DNA of 51,615 nucleotides from Acinetobacter haemolyticus (GCF_900406815.1 NZ_OVCN01000023.1:1-51615), one strand, 5' to 3'. Counted from the first letter of the stretch, positions 1 to 9,182 are shown. A program made the numbers and translations. Notes: generated by a model not told the origin, from the letters alone.

Positions 1-509
1 CTAAAATGAGTACAAACATTTAATATATCAATATTAAAAAGTTCATCAACCACAAGCTTAACGAACTCCAATGTATCATCCGACTTATCCTTATACACCT
101 TTCTAAATAATATAAAAGATAAATTATAATAAAAAGTACTTTTATTATGACTTACTTCTCCAATTAGGTGAATAAATCTCTCCTTCGAAAGTTTATTCAA
201 CAAATATAAGTCTATAATTTTCAACAAAACTAGACCAAACCAAAGATTAGAGAAAAATTTACTTTGTGTTTCATAAAATCTTATTTTTTTATCTACCTCC
301 TCATTATTTTCATTTTGATTTTTATTGTTTTTCTGAGACTTTACTGCATTAATTAAATCAGCACTAACCTTACCAAGAGATTTAACTATATTATCAAACT
401 CAGTATCTGTAAAAACTAAATTACGAGTATCCTCATTATCCTCAAATCTCCCTTTAACAATTCCTTGATACTTAAGATACTCAAGCACTAATTTAAATTT
501 CTCATTCAT
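1..509 (-). CDS. Hypothetical protein, 3' end cut by window edge
   Basis: The minus strand stays open from an ATG at 509 to the first base of the window: 169 codons and no stop, so the C-terminus is missing. The protein starts MNEKFKLVLEYLKYQG and is rich in Lys, Asn, Ile and Leu; residues about 55-75 are a hydrophilic K/N/E/Q linker, followed by a helical Leu-rich part. I recognise no family. It is much more AT-rich than the neighbouring tex gene and is separated from it by a terminator, so it is probably an independently acquired gene. The start is chosen as the first in-frame ATG after the tex terminator; no strong Shine-Dalgarno precedes it. That it is coding rests on the long open frame in AT-rich DNA, where stops are frequent by chance. 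Confidence 0.6.
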   Translation of the reverse strand, partial: MNEKFKLVLEYLKYQGIVKGRFEDNEDTRNLVFTDTEFDNIVKSLGKVSADLINAVKSQKNNKNQNENNEEVDKKIRFYETQSKFFSNLWFGLVLLKIIDLYLLNKLSKERFIHLIGEVSHNKSTFYYNLSFILFRKVYKDKSDDTLEFVKLVVDELFNIDILNVCTHF

Positions 510-560
510 AAAATTACCAATTATTTTCAAGTTATTAATTATTCTAAAATTTTCAAATAA

Positions 561-582
561 AAAACCTCCCTAAAGAGGTTTT
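561..582 (-). terminator. Intrinsic terminator downstream of tex
   Basis: An 8-bp perfect stem (AAAACCTC / GAGGTTTT) with a 6-base loop lies 30 bases past the tex stop and is followed on the minus strand by a T-rich tract. It also has a T-run on the plus strand. Confidence 0.75.
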
Positions 583-610
583 TTTATACAACAATTATTT
601 AGAGCCTTAA

Positions 611-2965
611 TTACTTAGAGCCTTTAATGCCTGCTTGTAATAACAAGGCACCCAAACCACCGATTTTTTGCTCTTGTGGCTTGTCAGTTTTTGGCTTGTT
701 ATGTTGCGGACGCTTAAAGTCACCGTCTTTACGTGGCGGACGTTGACCTTGAGGCTTACGCTCTGAACGTTCAGGACGATCCTGTTGTGCACGTTGCTGA
801 CGTGGTGCTTTAGCAGGTGCAGAACCTTCTGCACGCATACTCAAGTTGACGCGATTACGCTCCACATCCACTTGCATCACACGGACTTGGACGATTTGAC
901 CTGGTTTCACTACTTTGTGTGGATCAGAAACAAATTCATTTGCAAGTTCAGAAATATGCACTAAACCATCTTGATGTACACCCACATCCACGAACGCACC
1001 GAAGTTGGTCACATTGGTTACAACGCCTTCAAGCTGCATACCTTCAGTCAGTTGGGCAACTTCAGTGATGTCTTCACGGAACTTCGCGGTGCGGAACTCT
1101 GGACGTGGATCACGGCCTGGTTTTTCCAACTCAGCTAAAACGTCTTGAATCGTTGGTAATCCGAATTTGTCATCAACAAACTCATCCGCTTTGACTTGGC
1201 GAATGATTTCAGTATTGCCAATAATGTCTTTTACTGTAGTTGCTTTTGCTTCAACGATTTTTTCCACTAAACCATAACTTTCAGGGTGAACTGCTGAGGC
1301 ATCCAATGGCTCAGAACCATTTTGAACACGTAAGAAACCTGCGGATTGTTCAAAAGTACGCTCACCTAAACGTGGTACTTTTTTCAAAGCTTGACGGTTA
1401 TCAAAACGACCGTGCTCTTTGCGGTATTCAACGATTTGCTGAGCAATTGCTTTGTTCAAGCCTGCAATATACGCCAAAATTGCTGGTGACGCGGTATTCA
1501 CATCCACACCGACCGCGTTCACACAGTCTTCAACAACTGCATCTAGTGTTTTTGCTAAACCTGTTTGGTTTACATCGTGTTGGTACTGACCTACACCAAT
1601 TGATTTTGGATCAATTTTTACCAGCTCAGCCAACGGATCTTGCAAACGACGTGCAATTGAAACTGCACCACGAATAGAAACATCAAGTTCAGGAAGTTCT
1701 TGTGCAGCCAACTCACTTGCAGAGTAAACCGATGCACCTGCTTCACTTACGGTAATACGTGTTAATTTCAGATCTGTATTTGCAGCCATCATTTCTGCAA
1801 CAACTGCTTCGGTTTCACGGCTTGCTGTACCATTTCCGATCGCAATAAGTTCCACGTGGAACTCTCGACACAAACGTGCAAGTTCTGCAATTGAACCTTC
1901 TTTATCTTCTTTTGGTGCGAAAGGATAGATGGTGCTGTGCGCAAGAACATCACCCGCATCACTCACCACAGCAAGCTTCACTCCTGTACGAATACCAGGA
2001 TCCACACCCAATGTTGTACGGCTACCTGCTGGGGCAGAAAGTAGTAAGTGACGTAAATTTTCAGCAAACACATCCATCGCTTCAGCTTCAGCAGCCAAAC
2101 GCTTATCCGTGAGTAATGAATGCTCAATTTGAGGACGCACCTTACCCAGCCAGAATAATTTTGCAGTTTGCTTTAAATAGTCCTGACGGTTTTGTGGTTG
2201 AATTTGTTCAAGATTATATTCAGTTTCAATACGCGCCAATGGTGCATCATCTTCACCATCTACTTTTAAGCCTAAAACATTTTCTTGACGGCCACGTAAC
2301 ATTGCCAATAAACGATGTGAAGGCACTTTATTAAGATTTTCTGAAAATTCGAAATAATCACGGAATTTCTTACCAACTTCTTTCTTCTCTTCAGAAGCGA
2401 CTGCACTTTTCAGTACGGCAGTTTTAGAAAAAGTTTGTTTTAATTCAGTGGTTAATGCAATATTTTGTGCCCAATCATCAATCAAGATATGTTGAATCGC
2501 ATCAAGCTGGCTTTCAACATCTGGGTAATCTTCATGACTAAACCCAGCCAACGCTTCCGTTGGATCAATTTGTTCTGCAATAATTTTTTCTGCAATCGGA
2601 CCTAAACCCGCTTCTTTTGCTTTAAAAGATTTACTGGTACGTTTTGGTCGATATGGCGCGTAAATTTCTTCGAGTGCATTTTTCGTTTCAGCTGCATTTA
2701 CACGCGCCAATAAATCATCACTTAATTTGTCTTGTTCTGTTAAAGACTGAATCACTTTTTCACGACGTTCATACAAATCACGCAAATACGTTAGACGTGT
2801 ATCGAGTTGACGCAATTGAGTATCGTCTAAGCCTTGCGTGACCTCTTTACGGTAACGTGCGATAAAAGGAACACTGGCGCCTTCATCAATTAAACGAATA
2901 GCAGCTTCTACTTGGTTTGGACGTACGGCAAGTTCATTTGCCAACTGCTGAACTATGTCAGTCAT
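611..2965 (-). CDS. tex: Tex family transcription accessory protein (S1 RNA-binding)
   Basis: Tex is a conserved cytoplasmic nucleic-acid-binding protein linked to transcription and RNA metabolism. The 784 aa product has the family order: helical N-terminal Tex_N region, a YqgF/RNase H-like domain around residues 315-450 (TLGVDPGIRTGVKLAVV), helix-hairpin-helix repeats (about 480-560, with YIAGLNKAIAQQIVEYR), and an S1 domain around 635-710 (GVVTNVTNFGAFVDVGVHQD). The C-terminal tail is Arg/Lys/Gln-rich and probably disordered. Length is normal for the family. The frame is open 12 codons further upstream, but the start at 2965 (MTDIVQQLANEL) matches the usual Tex N-terminus. Monocistronic, with its own terminator. 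Confidence 0.95.
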   Translation of the reverse strand: MTDIVQQLANELAVRPNQVEAAIRLIDEGASVPFIARYRKEVTQGLDDTQLRQLDTRLTYLRDLYERREKVIQSLTEQDKLSDDLLARVNAAETKNALEEIYAPYRPKRTSKSFKAKEAGLGPIAEKIIAEQIDPTEALAGFSHEDYPDVESQLDAIQHILIDDWAQNIALTTELKQTFSKTAVLKSAVASEEKKEVGKKFRDYFEFSENLNKVPSHRLLAMLRGRQENVLGLKVDGEDDAPLARIETEYNLEQIQPQNRQDYLKQTAKLFWLGKVRPQIEHSLLTDKRLAAEAEAMDVFAENLRHLLLSAPAGSRTTLGVDPGIRTGVKLAVVSDAGDVLAHSTIYPFAPKEDKEGSIAELARLCREFHVELIAIGNGTASRETEAVVAEMMAANTDLKLTRITVSEAGASVYSASELAAQELPELDVSIRGAVSIARRLQDPLAELVKIDPKSIGVGQYQHDVNQTGLAKTLDAVVEDCVNAVGVDVNTASPAILAYIAGLNKAIAQQIVEYRKEHGRFDNRQALKKVPRLGERTFEQSAGFLRVQNGSEPLDASAVHPESYGLVEKIVEAKATTVKDIIGNTEIIRQVKADEFVDDKFGLPTIQDVLAELEKPGRDPRPEFRTAKFREDITEVAQLTEGMQLEGVVTNVTNFGAFVDVGVHQDGLVHISELANEFVSDPHKVVKPGQIVQVRVMQVDVERNRVNLSMRAEGSAPAKAPRQQRAQQDRPERSERKPQGQRPPRKDGDFKRPQHNKPKTDKPQEQKIGGLGALLLQAGIKGSK

Positions 2966-3352
2966 CGTGATTGATTCCACAAGGGTTAAGTCTAAAAGCA
3001 CTGATTATAAAGTTCATGACCATAAAATCCACTATTGTTTTTTTAAAATATTGTGCACAAGCTCCATTCCTTTGTAAAAAACCCTAGAGTTTATGCTAAT
3101 TCACCAATGTTTCTAAAATACCGTGCTTTTTTTGCCTATCTATTGAAAAATAGGTTGATTGTCATATTTTCACCTGTATATATTTGGTATCTTTCTCTTG
3201 ATTTTATTGGCAATATTTGTTGCTTTATAACATAGTCAAATCTGTACAATGAATCGTATACTCGTGGGTCTACGGATACTTCATAATTGAAATATCAATA
3301 CATCCATAGCATTGCATAAAGACGATGACAATAAACGATAAAGGAGCACAGC
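2966..3352. other. Intergenic region between divergent tex and ompR
   Basis: About 390 bases of AT-rich DNA between two divergent genes. It must hold both promoters. A TATACT hexamer at 3257-3262 is a possible -10 for ompR, but no good -35 is seen at the right distance. A 60-codon plus-strand frame here has no ribosome-binding site and is taken as noise. Confidence 0.5.
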
Positions 3353-4117
3353 ATGAGTTTAGTTGTACCTGCCGAATCGACGGAAACTGCTCAACATGAA
3401 ACAGACCGCGTCGAACGCATTTTAGTGGTCGATGACGATGTGCGTTTGCGTACACTTTTACAACGCTTCCTCGAAGATAAAGGTTTCGTCGTTAAAACAG
3501 CCCATGACGCAACACAAATGGATCGTTTGCTGCAACGCGAATTATTCTCGCTGATTGTTCTTGATTTTATGTTACCTGTTGAAGACGGTCTTAGTATTTG
3601 CCGCCGTTTACGCCAGTCCAATATTGATACACCAATCATCATGCTGACAGCTCGTGGTAGCGACTCTGATCGTATTGCTGGCTTAGAAGCAGGTGCTGAC
3701 GATTACTTGCCAAAACCATTTAACCCAAATGAGTTACTTGCTCGCATCCGTGCGGTATTACGCCGCCAAGTGCGCGAAGTCCCAGGCGCACCAAGCCAAC
3801 AGGTTGAAGTGGTCAGCTTTGGTCCTTGGGCACTCGATCTTTCTACTCGCACATTGACCCGTGAAGGTCAGGTCGTCACCTTAACCACAGGTGAATTCGC
3901 GGTATTAAAAGCATTGGTTCAACATCCTCGTGAACCTCTAACCCGTGATAAGTTGATGAACTTGGCCCGCGGACGTGAATGGGGTGCAATGGAACGTTCA
4001 ATTGACGTTCAAGTCTCTCGCTTACGCCGTTTAATTGAAGACAACCCTGCTCGTGCTCGCTACATCCAAACCGTTTGGGGTGTAGGCTATGTATTTGTTC
4101 CAGATGGTGCTGAATAA
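3353..4117 (+). CDS. ompR: OmpR-type response regulator
   Basis: Cytoplasmic two-component response regulator, 254 aa. The receiver domain (about residues 22-135) has the acidic pocket VVDDDVRL, phospho-acceptor Asp71 in LIVLDFMLP, and the conserved K in DDYLPKPFNPNE. A winged-helix Trans_reg_C DNA-binding domain follows (about 155-250, ending YIQTVWGVGYVFVPDG). It is somewhat longer at the N-terminus than enterobacterial OmpR. AAGGAG sits just upstream of the ATG. The envZ gene follows after 18 bases, so the two form an operon. In Acinetobacter this pair is known to affect osmotolerance and surface properties; that is family knowledge, not read from the sequence. Confidence 0.95.
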   Translation: MSLVVPAESTETAQHETDRVERILVVDDDVRLRTLLQRFLEDKGFVVKTAHDATQMDRLLQRELFSLIVLDFMLPVEDGLSICRRLRQSNIDTPIIMLTARGSDSDRIAGLEAGADDYLPKPFNPNELLARIRAVLRRQVREVPGAPSQQVEVVSFGPWALDLSTRTLTREGQVVTLTTGEFAVLKALVQHPREPLTRDKLMNLARGREWGAMERSIDVQVSRLRRLIEDNPARARYIQTVWGVGYVFVPDGAE

Positions 4118-4135
4118 GTTCAGGAAATTTAGACG

Positions 4136-5590
4136 TTGAAACTTGAACCTATCGACCCACAAGAGTTTACTGATTTTGTGGCCTATTCAGAGCGGCCACG
4201 GACCAAATGGGAACGCTTTTTAGATAAAATCAAACCTCGTTCCGCAGCCATGCGTACCACGATCTTGGTATTGCTCATGGTTTTTTTCAGTCTTTTTATG
4301 TCGTTATGGTTCTTTTGGCGTACGCTCTATTTACCTGAATTACAGCAACATGCACGCTATCTCGCGATTGAACTTGAACTGGTTAACAATCCTGATATCC
4401 GTATTTTGCATCGTGATACCGAAGTCGATGTGGATACATGGCTTAAAAATCGGATCGGCATTGAATACATTACCGATCCTAGAGAGTTTCCAAAAGTTGA
4501 AGATAAGTTTCTAGCTGAACTATTCACCAATCAAATCGAGGAAAAACTAGCCAAAGAATTAGGTGTAGATGACGTTACTGTCTATTTTAAATTTAAACCG
4601 ATTCCACGGATCTGGATTCAAACCCCAGAAATGAATGGCAACTGGGTTCGTGAACCCCTAAAAACCTATGTCAACTATAGTGTTGAGCTCATCGCAACGT
4701 GGCTATTCGGTGTCCCAATTCTTTCCTCAATTATTATCTTAATTTTGGTTCGCCAGATGAATCGTCCATTACGACGTTTACAAAATGCGGCGAATACCTA
4801 TAGTAAAACAGGCAAATCCCCTTATCTTGATACCAATCACGGCCCACTTGAGATTCGTCAAGTGAACCAAGCCTTTAACCATATGGTGTATACGCTTGAG
4901 CAGACCGAACGTGATCGTCAAATCATGCTAGCTGGTATCTCGCATGACTTACGTACACCACTAACACGTATCCGTCTCACCGCTGAGATGTTACCTGATG
5001 AGTTTTTGCGTGAAGGTCTGGTATACGATGTTGATGATATGGATGCGATCCTAAATCAATTCATCTCGTATATGCGTGATGGTTCAGATGAAGAACTCAG
5101 CGACACCAATATCAATACTTTATTACAAGAACTGGTGGTGCAATTCCAGCCTCTCGACATCCAGTTTGAAATGCAAGAATTGCCGATTATTCCTGCACGT
5201 AGCTTGTCATTAAAACGATTGATTGCGAATTTATTGAATAACGCCAAACGTTATGGTTCAGAACCAATTGAACTCTCAGCAAGCCATGTCGATGACCATA
5301 TTCTGATTACTGTTGCGGATCATGGTGAGGGTATTCCACCAGATCAAGTTGAAGAACTGATGCAACCGTTCGTGCGTGGTAATTCGGCACGAACAATCCA
5401 AGGCAGTGGACTGGGATTGGCAATCGTGAAACGAATTGTGGATATTCATCAAGGTCAGATCAATATTCGTAACCGTGAGCAAGGTGGTTTAGAAGTTGTG
5501 ATTTCATTACCGATCCCATCGCCTGAATCAGATGAACCACAAAGTAATACCATTGATAAAATTAGACAAACACTAACGGGACACTTTTAA
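4136..5590 (+). CDS. envZ: EnvZ-type sensor histidine kinase
   Basis: Inner-membrane sensor kinase partner of OmpR, 484 aa. There is a cytoplasmic N-terminal stretch of about 35 residues, TM1 (about 40-62, ILVLLMVFFSLFMSLWFF), a periplasmic sensor region, TM2 (about 185-208), HAMP, the H-box GISHDLRTPLTR with phospho-acceptor His270, and a HATPase_c domain with N box (LIANLLNNAKRYG) and G boxes (DHGEGIPPD, GSGLGLAIV). The start is a TTG at 4136 preceded by AGGAAA about 8 bases upstream; no nearer ATG exists before the conserved N-terminal region. A short inverted repeat (ATCAGA/TCTGAT) overlaps the stop but lacks a T-run. Confidence 0.93.
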   Translation: MKLEPIDPQEFTDFVAYSERPRTKWERFLDKIKPRSAAMRTTILVLLMVFFSLFMSLWFFWRTLYLPELQQHARYLAIELELVNNPDIRILHRDTEVDVDTWLKNRIGIEYITDPREFPKVEDKFLAELFTNQIEEKLAKELGVDDVTVYFKFKPIPRIWIQTPEMNGNWVREPLKTYVNYSVELIATWLFGVPILSSIIILILVRQMNRPLRRLQNAANTYSKTGKSPYLDTNHGPLEIRQVNQAFNHMVYTLEQTERDRQIMLAGISHDLRTPLTRIRLTAEMLPDEFLREGLVYDVDDMDAILNQFISYMRDGSDEELSDTNINTLLQELVVQFQPLDIQFEMQELPIIPARSLSLKRLIANLLNNAKRYGSEPIELSASHVDDHILITVADHGEGIPPDQVEELMQPFVRGNSARTIQGSGLGLAIVKRIVDIHQGQINIRNREQGGLEVVISLPIPSPESDEPQSNTIDKIRQTLTGHF

Positions 5591-5708
5591 TCAGACAATT
5601 TCTGATCAAATATATTGTTATTCACCTTAGACCTTAGCCTAAATTCAATACACTTTTCACATTTTAGGGATAAAATCCATTGCTGATAAAAAGCAACATT
5701 GAGAATGG

Positions 5709-7226
5709 ATGATGTCACTAAGTCGCATTCGCCTTCACAGCCTACATAACAAAATTATGAGTGCTGATCAGGCTTCCAACTTTATTGAAAATGATATGAC
5801 AGTTGGCATGAGCGGTTTTACCCGTGCAGGTGAGGCAAAAGCCGTTCCGCAAGCATTGGTTAATCGTGCCAAAAAAAATCCGTTAAAAATCACGTTAATT
5901 ACGGGTGCAAGTTTAGGCAACGATTTAGATAAGCAATTGACTGAAGCAGGTGTATTGGCGCGTCGCATGCCATTCCAAGTGGACAACACTTTACGTCGCG
6001 CCATCAACAATGGTGAGGTCATGTTTGTTGATCAGCATTTGTCTGAAACTGTTGAACAGATGCGTAATCAACAGCTTAAACGCCCAGATATTGCCGTCAT
6101 CGAGGCGGTTGCGATTACTGAACAGGGGCATATCGTCCCGACCACTTCTGTGGGTAATTCGGCAAGTTTTGCGATTTTTGCTGAAAAAGTGATTGTCGAA
6201 ATCAATACATCATTAAGTGAGAACTTTGAAGGTTTACACGATATTTATATTCCGACTTATCGTCCAACGCGTACGCCAGTACCGTTAACCCAAGTCGATG
6301 ATCGTATTGGTTCAACAGCGATCCCGATTGATCCCGCTAAAATTGTAGGGATCGTTTTCAATGACACGGCGGACTCCCCTTCAACAGTGACTGCACCAGA
6401 TGCAGAAACGCAGGCGATTGCCAATCACTTAATTTCATTCTTTGAAAAAGAAGTTGAAGCGGGGCGTTTGGCTAAAAATTTAGGGCCGTTACAAGCAGGC
6501 ATTGGTTCAATCGCCAACGCTGTGCTCACTGGTCTAAAAGATTCTCCATTTGAAGATTTAGTCATGTATTCAGAAGTACTTCAAGACTGTACTTTTGAAC
6601 TCATTGATGCAGGGAAAATCAAGTTTGCCTCAGGCAGCTCGATTACGCTTTCTGCAAAATGCGGCGAGCGTGTTTTTGGTCATCTAGATCAATACAAAGA
6701 CAAATTGGTACTCCGCCCACAAGAAATTTCAAACCATCCAGAAATCGTACGTCGTTTAGGCATTATTGGGATCAATACCGCGCTTGAATTTGATATTTAT
6801 GGAAACGTAAACTCAACGCATGTTTGCGGCACTAAAATGATGAATGGAATTGGCGGTTCGGGCGATTTTGCACGTAATGCACACTTGGCTATTTTTGTGA
6901 CCAAATCCATTGCTAAAGGCGGTGATATTTCGTCAGTTGTCCCTATGGCAAGCCACGTCGATCATTGTGAGCATGATGTGGATATTTTAGTAACCGAGCA
7001 AGGGTTGGCGGATTTACGTGGTTTAGCCCCGCGTGAGCGTGCTCGCGTGATTATCGACAATTGCGTACATCCTCTCTATCAAGCTGCATTAAATGATTAC
7101 TTTGATCGTGCTTGTGAACGTGGTGGACATACGCCTCATATTTTACGTGAAGCCCTGTCATGGCATGCGAATTTTGAAGAAACGGGACACATGCTCAACG
7201 CTTCTCCAATTGCTAAAACAGCTTAA
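5709..7226 (+). CDS. Acetyl-CoA hydrolase/transferase (succinyl-CoA:acetate CoA-transferase-like)
   Basis: A 505 aa class I CoA-transferase of the acetyl-CoA hydrolase family. It closely resembles AarC-type succinyl-CoA:acetate CoA-transferases in length and in motifs: TSVGNS (about 148-153), the catalytic glutamate at residue 289 in MYSEVLQD, VNSTH, and GIGGSGDFARNA. Expected role: cytoplasmic exchange of CoA between succinyl-CoA and acetate, important for acetate handling and a modified TCA cycle. Hydrolase and propionyl-CoA variants share these motifs, so the exact substrates are inferred. Two ATGs are adjacent at the start (5709 and 5712). Monocistronic. Confidence 0.9.
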   Translation: MMSLSRIRLHSLHNKIMSADQASNFIENDMTVGMSGFTRAGEAKAVPQALVNRAKKNPLKITLITGASLGNDLDKQLTEAGVLARRMPFQVDNTLRRAINNGEVMFVDQHLSETVEQMRNQQLKRPDIAVIEAVAITEQGHIVPTTSVGNSASFAIFAEKVIVEINTSLSENFEGLHDIYIPTYRPTRTPVPLTQVDDRIGSTAIPIDPAKIVGIVFNDTADSPSTVTAPDAETQAIANHLISFFEKEVEAGRLAKNLGPLQAGIGSIANAVLTGLKDSPFEDLVMYSEVLQDCTFELIDAGKIKFASGSSITLSAKCGERVFGHLDQYKDKLVLRPQEISNHPEIVRRLGIIGINTALEFDIYGNVNSTHVCGTKMMNGIGGSGDFARNAHLAIFVTKSIAKGGDISSVVPMASHVDHCEHDVDILVTEQGLADLRGLAPRERARVIIDNCVHPLYQAALNDYFDRACERGGHTPHILREALSWHANFEETGHMLNASPIAKTA

Positions 7227-7244
7227 AAACGGTATTTAAGATTG

Positions 7245-7271
7245 AGGAAGTCCGCTATATAGCCACTTCCT
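7245..7271 (+). terminator. Hairpin downstream of the CoA-transferase gene
   Basis: A 7-bp stem (AGGAAGT / ACTTCCT) encloses the self-complementary GCTATATAGC, giving a long stable hairpin 18 bases past the stop. It lacks a T-run, so it could be a terminator needing help or an mRNA-stabilising structure. Confidence 0.4.
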
Positions 7272-7373
7272 TAGTCTACGTTATTCCAAACCAATTTAAG
7301 TCACGGTCATCACCGAAATTCTCAATAAAACCAACAATCTTAAAATTTATAGCGTTCATAAACAGATATACGA

Positions 7374-8093
7374 TTATAGAACCTCAACAATCCGATAACT
7401 TGCTTGAGCAATTGGTTTAAGTTGATCGTGCATTTGATAAACCTTGACATCATAAGTACCTATTTGCCACCCAGCTGGAGGCGCAGCACTAACCCAGTTC
7501 TGGGAAACATCTTGGGTAATCTTTCGGGGGGTAAACATCAACACTTCGCCAGTGTCACGATTTAACCAACGAATAAATATTTGCTCATCCGCAGGGAACT
7601 TACCCAAGGTATCAAAATGCGCAAAAATGCTTTGATTTGAATGGACCTGACTTAAATCTTCAGAGATTTGCGGCATCACAGGAGTAAATCCTAATACTAA
7701 ACGACCAGATAAAGTCTGTTGATCATTATGCGAACTCAATTCTTCTAAAGCCCGTTGAGCAAACAATTTTTTATTTTGGATCGCAGTGAAATCCTGTTTG
7801 GGAAAAGCTTTATTTAAATATTCATCGATTTGCTGTTCAGATGCATTTTCAATAATTTTAGACACTTGTTCACGTTGTTGCTCTGACAAGGTCTTGATTG
7901 ATGATGTTGCGCTGTTGGTTATCGGTGATGGCACTGAAGCGACGATTGCTTGTAAATCGTTGACGACCATCGGTGTATTCTGTACATGTTTATCGAGGGG
8001 CGCCAATGAAGGTACGATTTGCTTAAAATCAGCTACCAAATACCCCAATCCGAACCCAATGATTAAGAATAAAATATATAAATACTTTTCCAT
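7374..8093 (-). CDS. Membrane-anchored protein of unknown function
   Basis: A 239 aa protein with one N-terminal membrane segment (residues about 3-22, YLYILFLIIGFGLGYLVADF) and no lipobox, so a bitopic inner-membrane protein with most of the chain outside or inside the membrane as one soluble part. A low-complexity linker (about 25-70) leads to a helical segment rich in Gln/Glu and a C-terminal beta-rich domain (about 130-239, e.g. FIRWLNRDTGEVLMFTP and GWQIGTYDVKVYQM) that looks like an Ig-like fold. No family is recognised. The frame runs 11 codons upstream, but the ATG at 8093 is preceded by GGGG at a good distance and begins directly with the membrane segment. Confidence 0.7.
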   Translation of the reverse strand: MEKYLYILFLIIGFGLGYLVADFKQIVPSLAPLDKHVQNTPMVVNDLQAIVASVPSPITNSATSSIKTLSEQQREQVSKIIENASEQQIDEYLNKAFPKQDFTAIQNKKLFAQRALEELSSHNDQQTLSGRLVLGFTPVMPQISEDLSQVHSNQSIFAHFDTLGKFPADEQIFIRWLNRDTGEVLMFTPRKITQDVSQNWVSAAPPAGWQIGTYDVKVYQMHDQLKPIAQASYRIVEVL

Positions 8094-8109
8094 GACGGAC
8101 CCCAAAATT

Positions 8110-8130
8110 AAAGGTGAACACGTCACCTTT
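8110..8130 (-). terminator. Intrinsic terminator downstream of lipoprotein gene
   Basis: Perfect 8-bp stem (AAAGGTGA / TCACCTTT) with a 5-base loop, followed on the minus strand by TTAATTTT. It lies between two minus-strand genes and would end the transcript of the upstream lipoprotein gene. Confidence 0.6.
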
Positions 8131-8175
8131 AATCGCTAAGCTTGGTTTAATAACCACTAAGCATGGTTTGAATTT

Positions 8176-8622
8176 TTACGCACACTTAATCGTCGTGCCG
8201 TTGATAATCAAGTCACCACCAGAGGTAAATAAAGCACCCTCTGCCAATACCTTTTGTTTGCTATAACCTGTACCTGTCAGCAATCTTAACGCGGTACTCG
8301 TTCCACCACTGATACAAACACCTGTTTGCTGTTTTCCACCAAGCGTAGCGATACAGCCATTTTGTGTGACCGTCGTCGTATCCATACTGGTGGCACACTG
8401 CGCAGTAATTACAACGCCTGGCGTTGATGTCTCGCAAGCTGAACAGTCATTATTGTTTTCACATGCATTTGCCGCAGATTGAGATTTACAGATATAAGTC
8501 ACTCCATTTTTGTTAATTGTTTTAGAGAAAGAAGAATTAAAATTATCACCATCCCCTCCTCCACATGCCGTTAAAGCACCTAACAATAATGCAGCAGTCG
8601 CTAATTTGATTTTGGATAACAT
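8176..8622 (-). CDS. Cys-rich outer-surface lipoprotein, unknown function
   Basis: A 148 aa predicted lipoprotein: basic N-terminus, hydrophobic stretch and lipobox LTAC with Cys20, then a GGGDGDN spacer. The mature part contains several cysteines (YICKS, ANACENNNDCSACE, TAQCA, NGCIA, GVCISG, TIKCA), suggesting disulfides in the periplasm or at the cell surface. I know no function. Upstream is an AT-rich 260-base gap ending in the strong terminator of the tRNA-Phe gene, so the gene has its own promoter. Confidence 0.75.
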   Translation of the reverse strand: MLSKIKLATAALLLGALTACGGGDGDNFNSSFSKTINKNGVTYICKSQSAANACENNNDCSACETSTPGVVITAQCATSMDTTTVTQNGCIATLGGKQQTGVCISGGTSTALRLLTGTGYSKQKVLAEGALFTSGGDLIINGTTIKCA

Positions 8623-8847
8623 ATTAAGGCCTTTATCATTTTATCTAATTTAAAGTTTTGTTCGTTTGAGTTTTTATACTCAATTTTTGGATTTCGCACG
8701 CTTATTATTTTTTGAATTCAATTCGTTTCACATAAGCACACTTAGCGAAATACATGCCGAAGATTAGCGTAAGGGTACATGATTAATCAATCAAATAAAT
8801 TAATCAAAGAGTCAAAAACTATTTTTCAAATCAAACCAAGACAATAA

Positions 8848-8879
8848 AAAAAGCCCCAAACTTTTGTTTGGGGCTTTTT
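8848..8879 (-). terminator. Strong intrinsic terminator after tRNA-Phe
   Basis: A 14-bp perfect stem containing GCCCCAAAC / GTTTGGGGC with a TTTT loop and A/T runs on both sides; works in either direction. It lies directly 3' of the left tRNA-Phe gene. Confidence 0.9.
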
Positions 8880-8884
8880 GAATA

Positions 8885-8960
8885 TGGTGGCGTGACCCAG
8901 GATCGAACTGGGGACACACGGATTTTCAATCCGTTGCTCTACCGACTGAGCTATCGCGCC
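8885..8960 (-). tRNA. tRNA-Phe (GAA), copy 1
   Basis: A 76-nt cloverleaf with encoded CCA: acceptor GGCGCGA, D-loop AGCTCAGTCGGTAGAGC, anticodon loop TTGAAAA giving GAA, T-loop GTTCGATCC. The acceptor stem contains one apparent C-A mismatch at the fifth pair, which is also present in copy 2. Confidence 0.95.
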
Positions 8961-8970
8961 AATGGCGTGT

Positions 8971-8999
8971 ATTAAGCCGTATCTAGCCAAAATAGTCAA
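8971..8999 (-). promoter_or_regulatory. Promoter of tRNA-Phe copy 1
   Basis: On the minus strand TTGACT (-35, 8994-8999) and CTTAAT (-10, 8971-8976) are 17 bases apart, followed by a GC-rich discriminator just before the tRNA. TTAATA, one base further on, is an equally good -10 with 18-base spacing. Confidence 0.6.
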
Positions 9000-9051
9000 T
9001 CAATATCCTGAGCTTTTGATTTAAATGCTTATTTTTCAGGCAAACATGAGG

Positions 9052-9081
9052 CAAAAAAAATCCCTGATGGGATCAGGGATT
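9052..9081 (-). terminator. Intrinsic terminator after tRNA-Phe copy 2
   Basis: A 10-bp perfect stem (AATCCCTGAT / ATCAGGGATT) with a GGG loop, followed on the minus strand by eight or more Ts. It separates the two tRNA transcription units. Confidence 0.88.
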
Positions 9082-9095
9082 GAAATTTGAATCTA

Positions 9096-9171
9096 TGGTG
9101 GCGTGACCCAGGATCGAACTGGGGACACACGGATTTTCAATCCGTTGCTCTACCGACTGAGCTATCGCGCC
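9096..9171 (-). tRNA. tRNA-Phe (GAA), copy 2
   Basis: Identical in all 76 positions to the copy at 8885-8960, including the encoded CCA and the fifth-pair mismatch. It has its own promoter and terminator, so the pair is two tandem transcription units, not one operon. Confidence 0.95.
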
Positions 9172-9182
9172 AAAGTGGGCGT

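Noticed and set aside
3053..3235. A 60-codon frame in the tex-ompR gap
   Set aside because: No ribosome-binding site; hydrophobic and Tyr/Phe-rich translation is what AT-rich non-coding DNA gives.
5589..5605. Terminator after envZ
   Set aside because: ATCAGA / TCTGAT with a 5-base loop is short, AT-rich and has no T-run; too weak to list.
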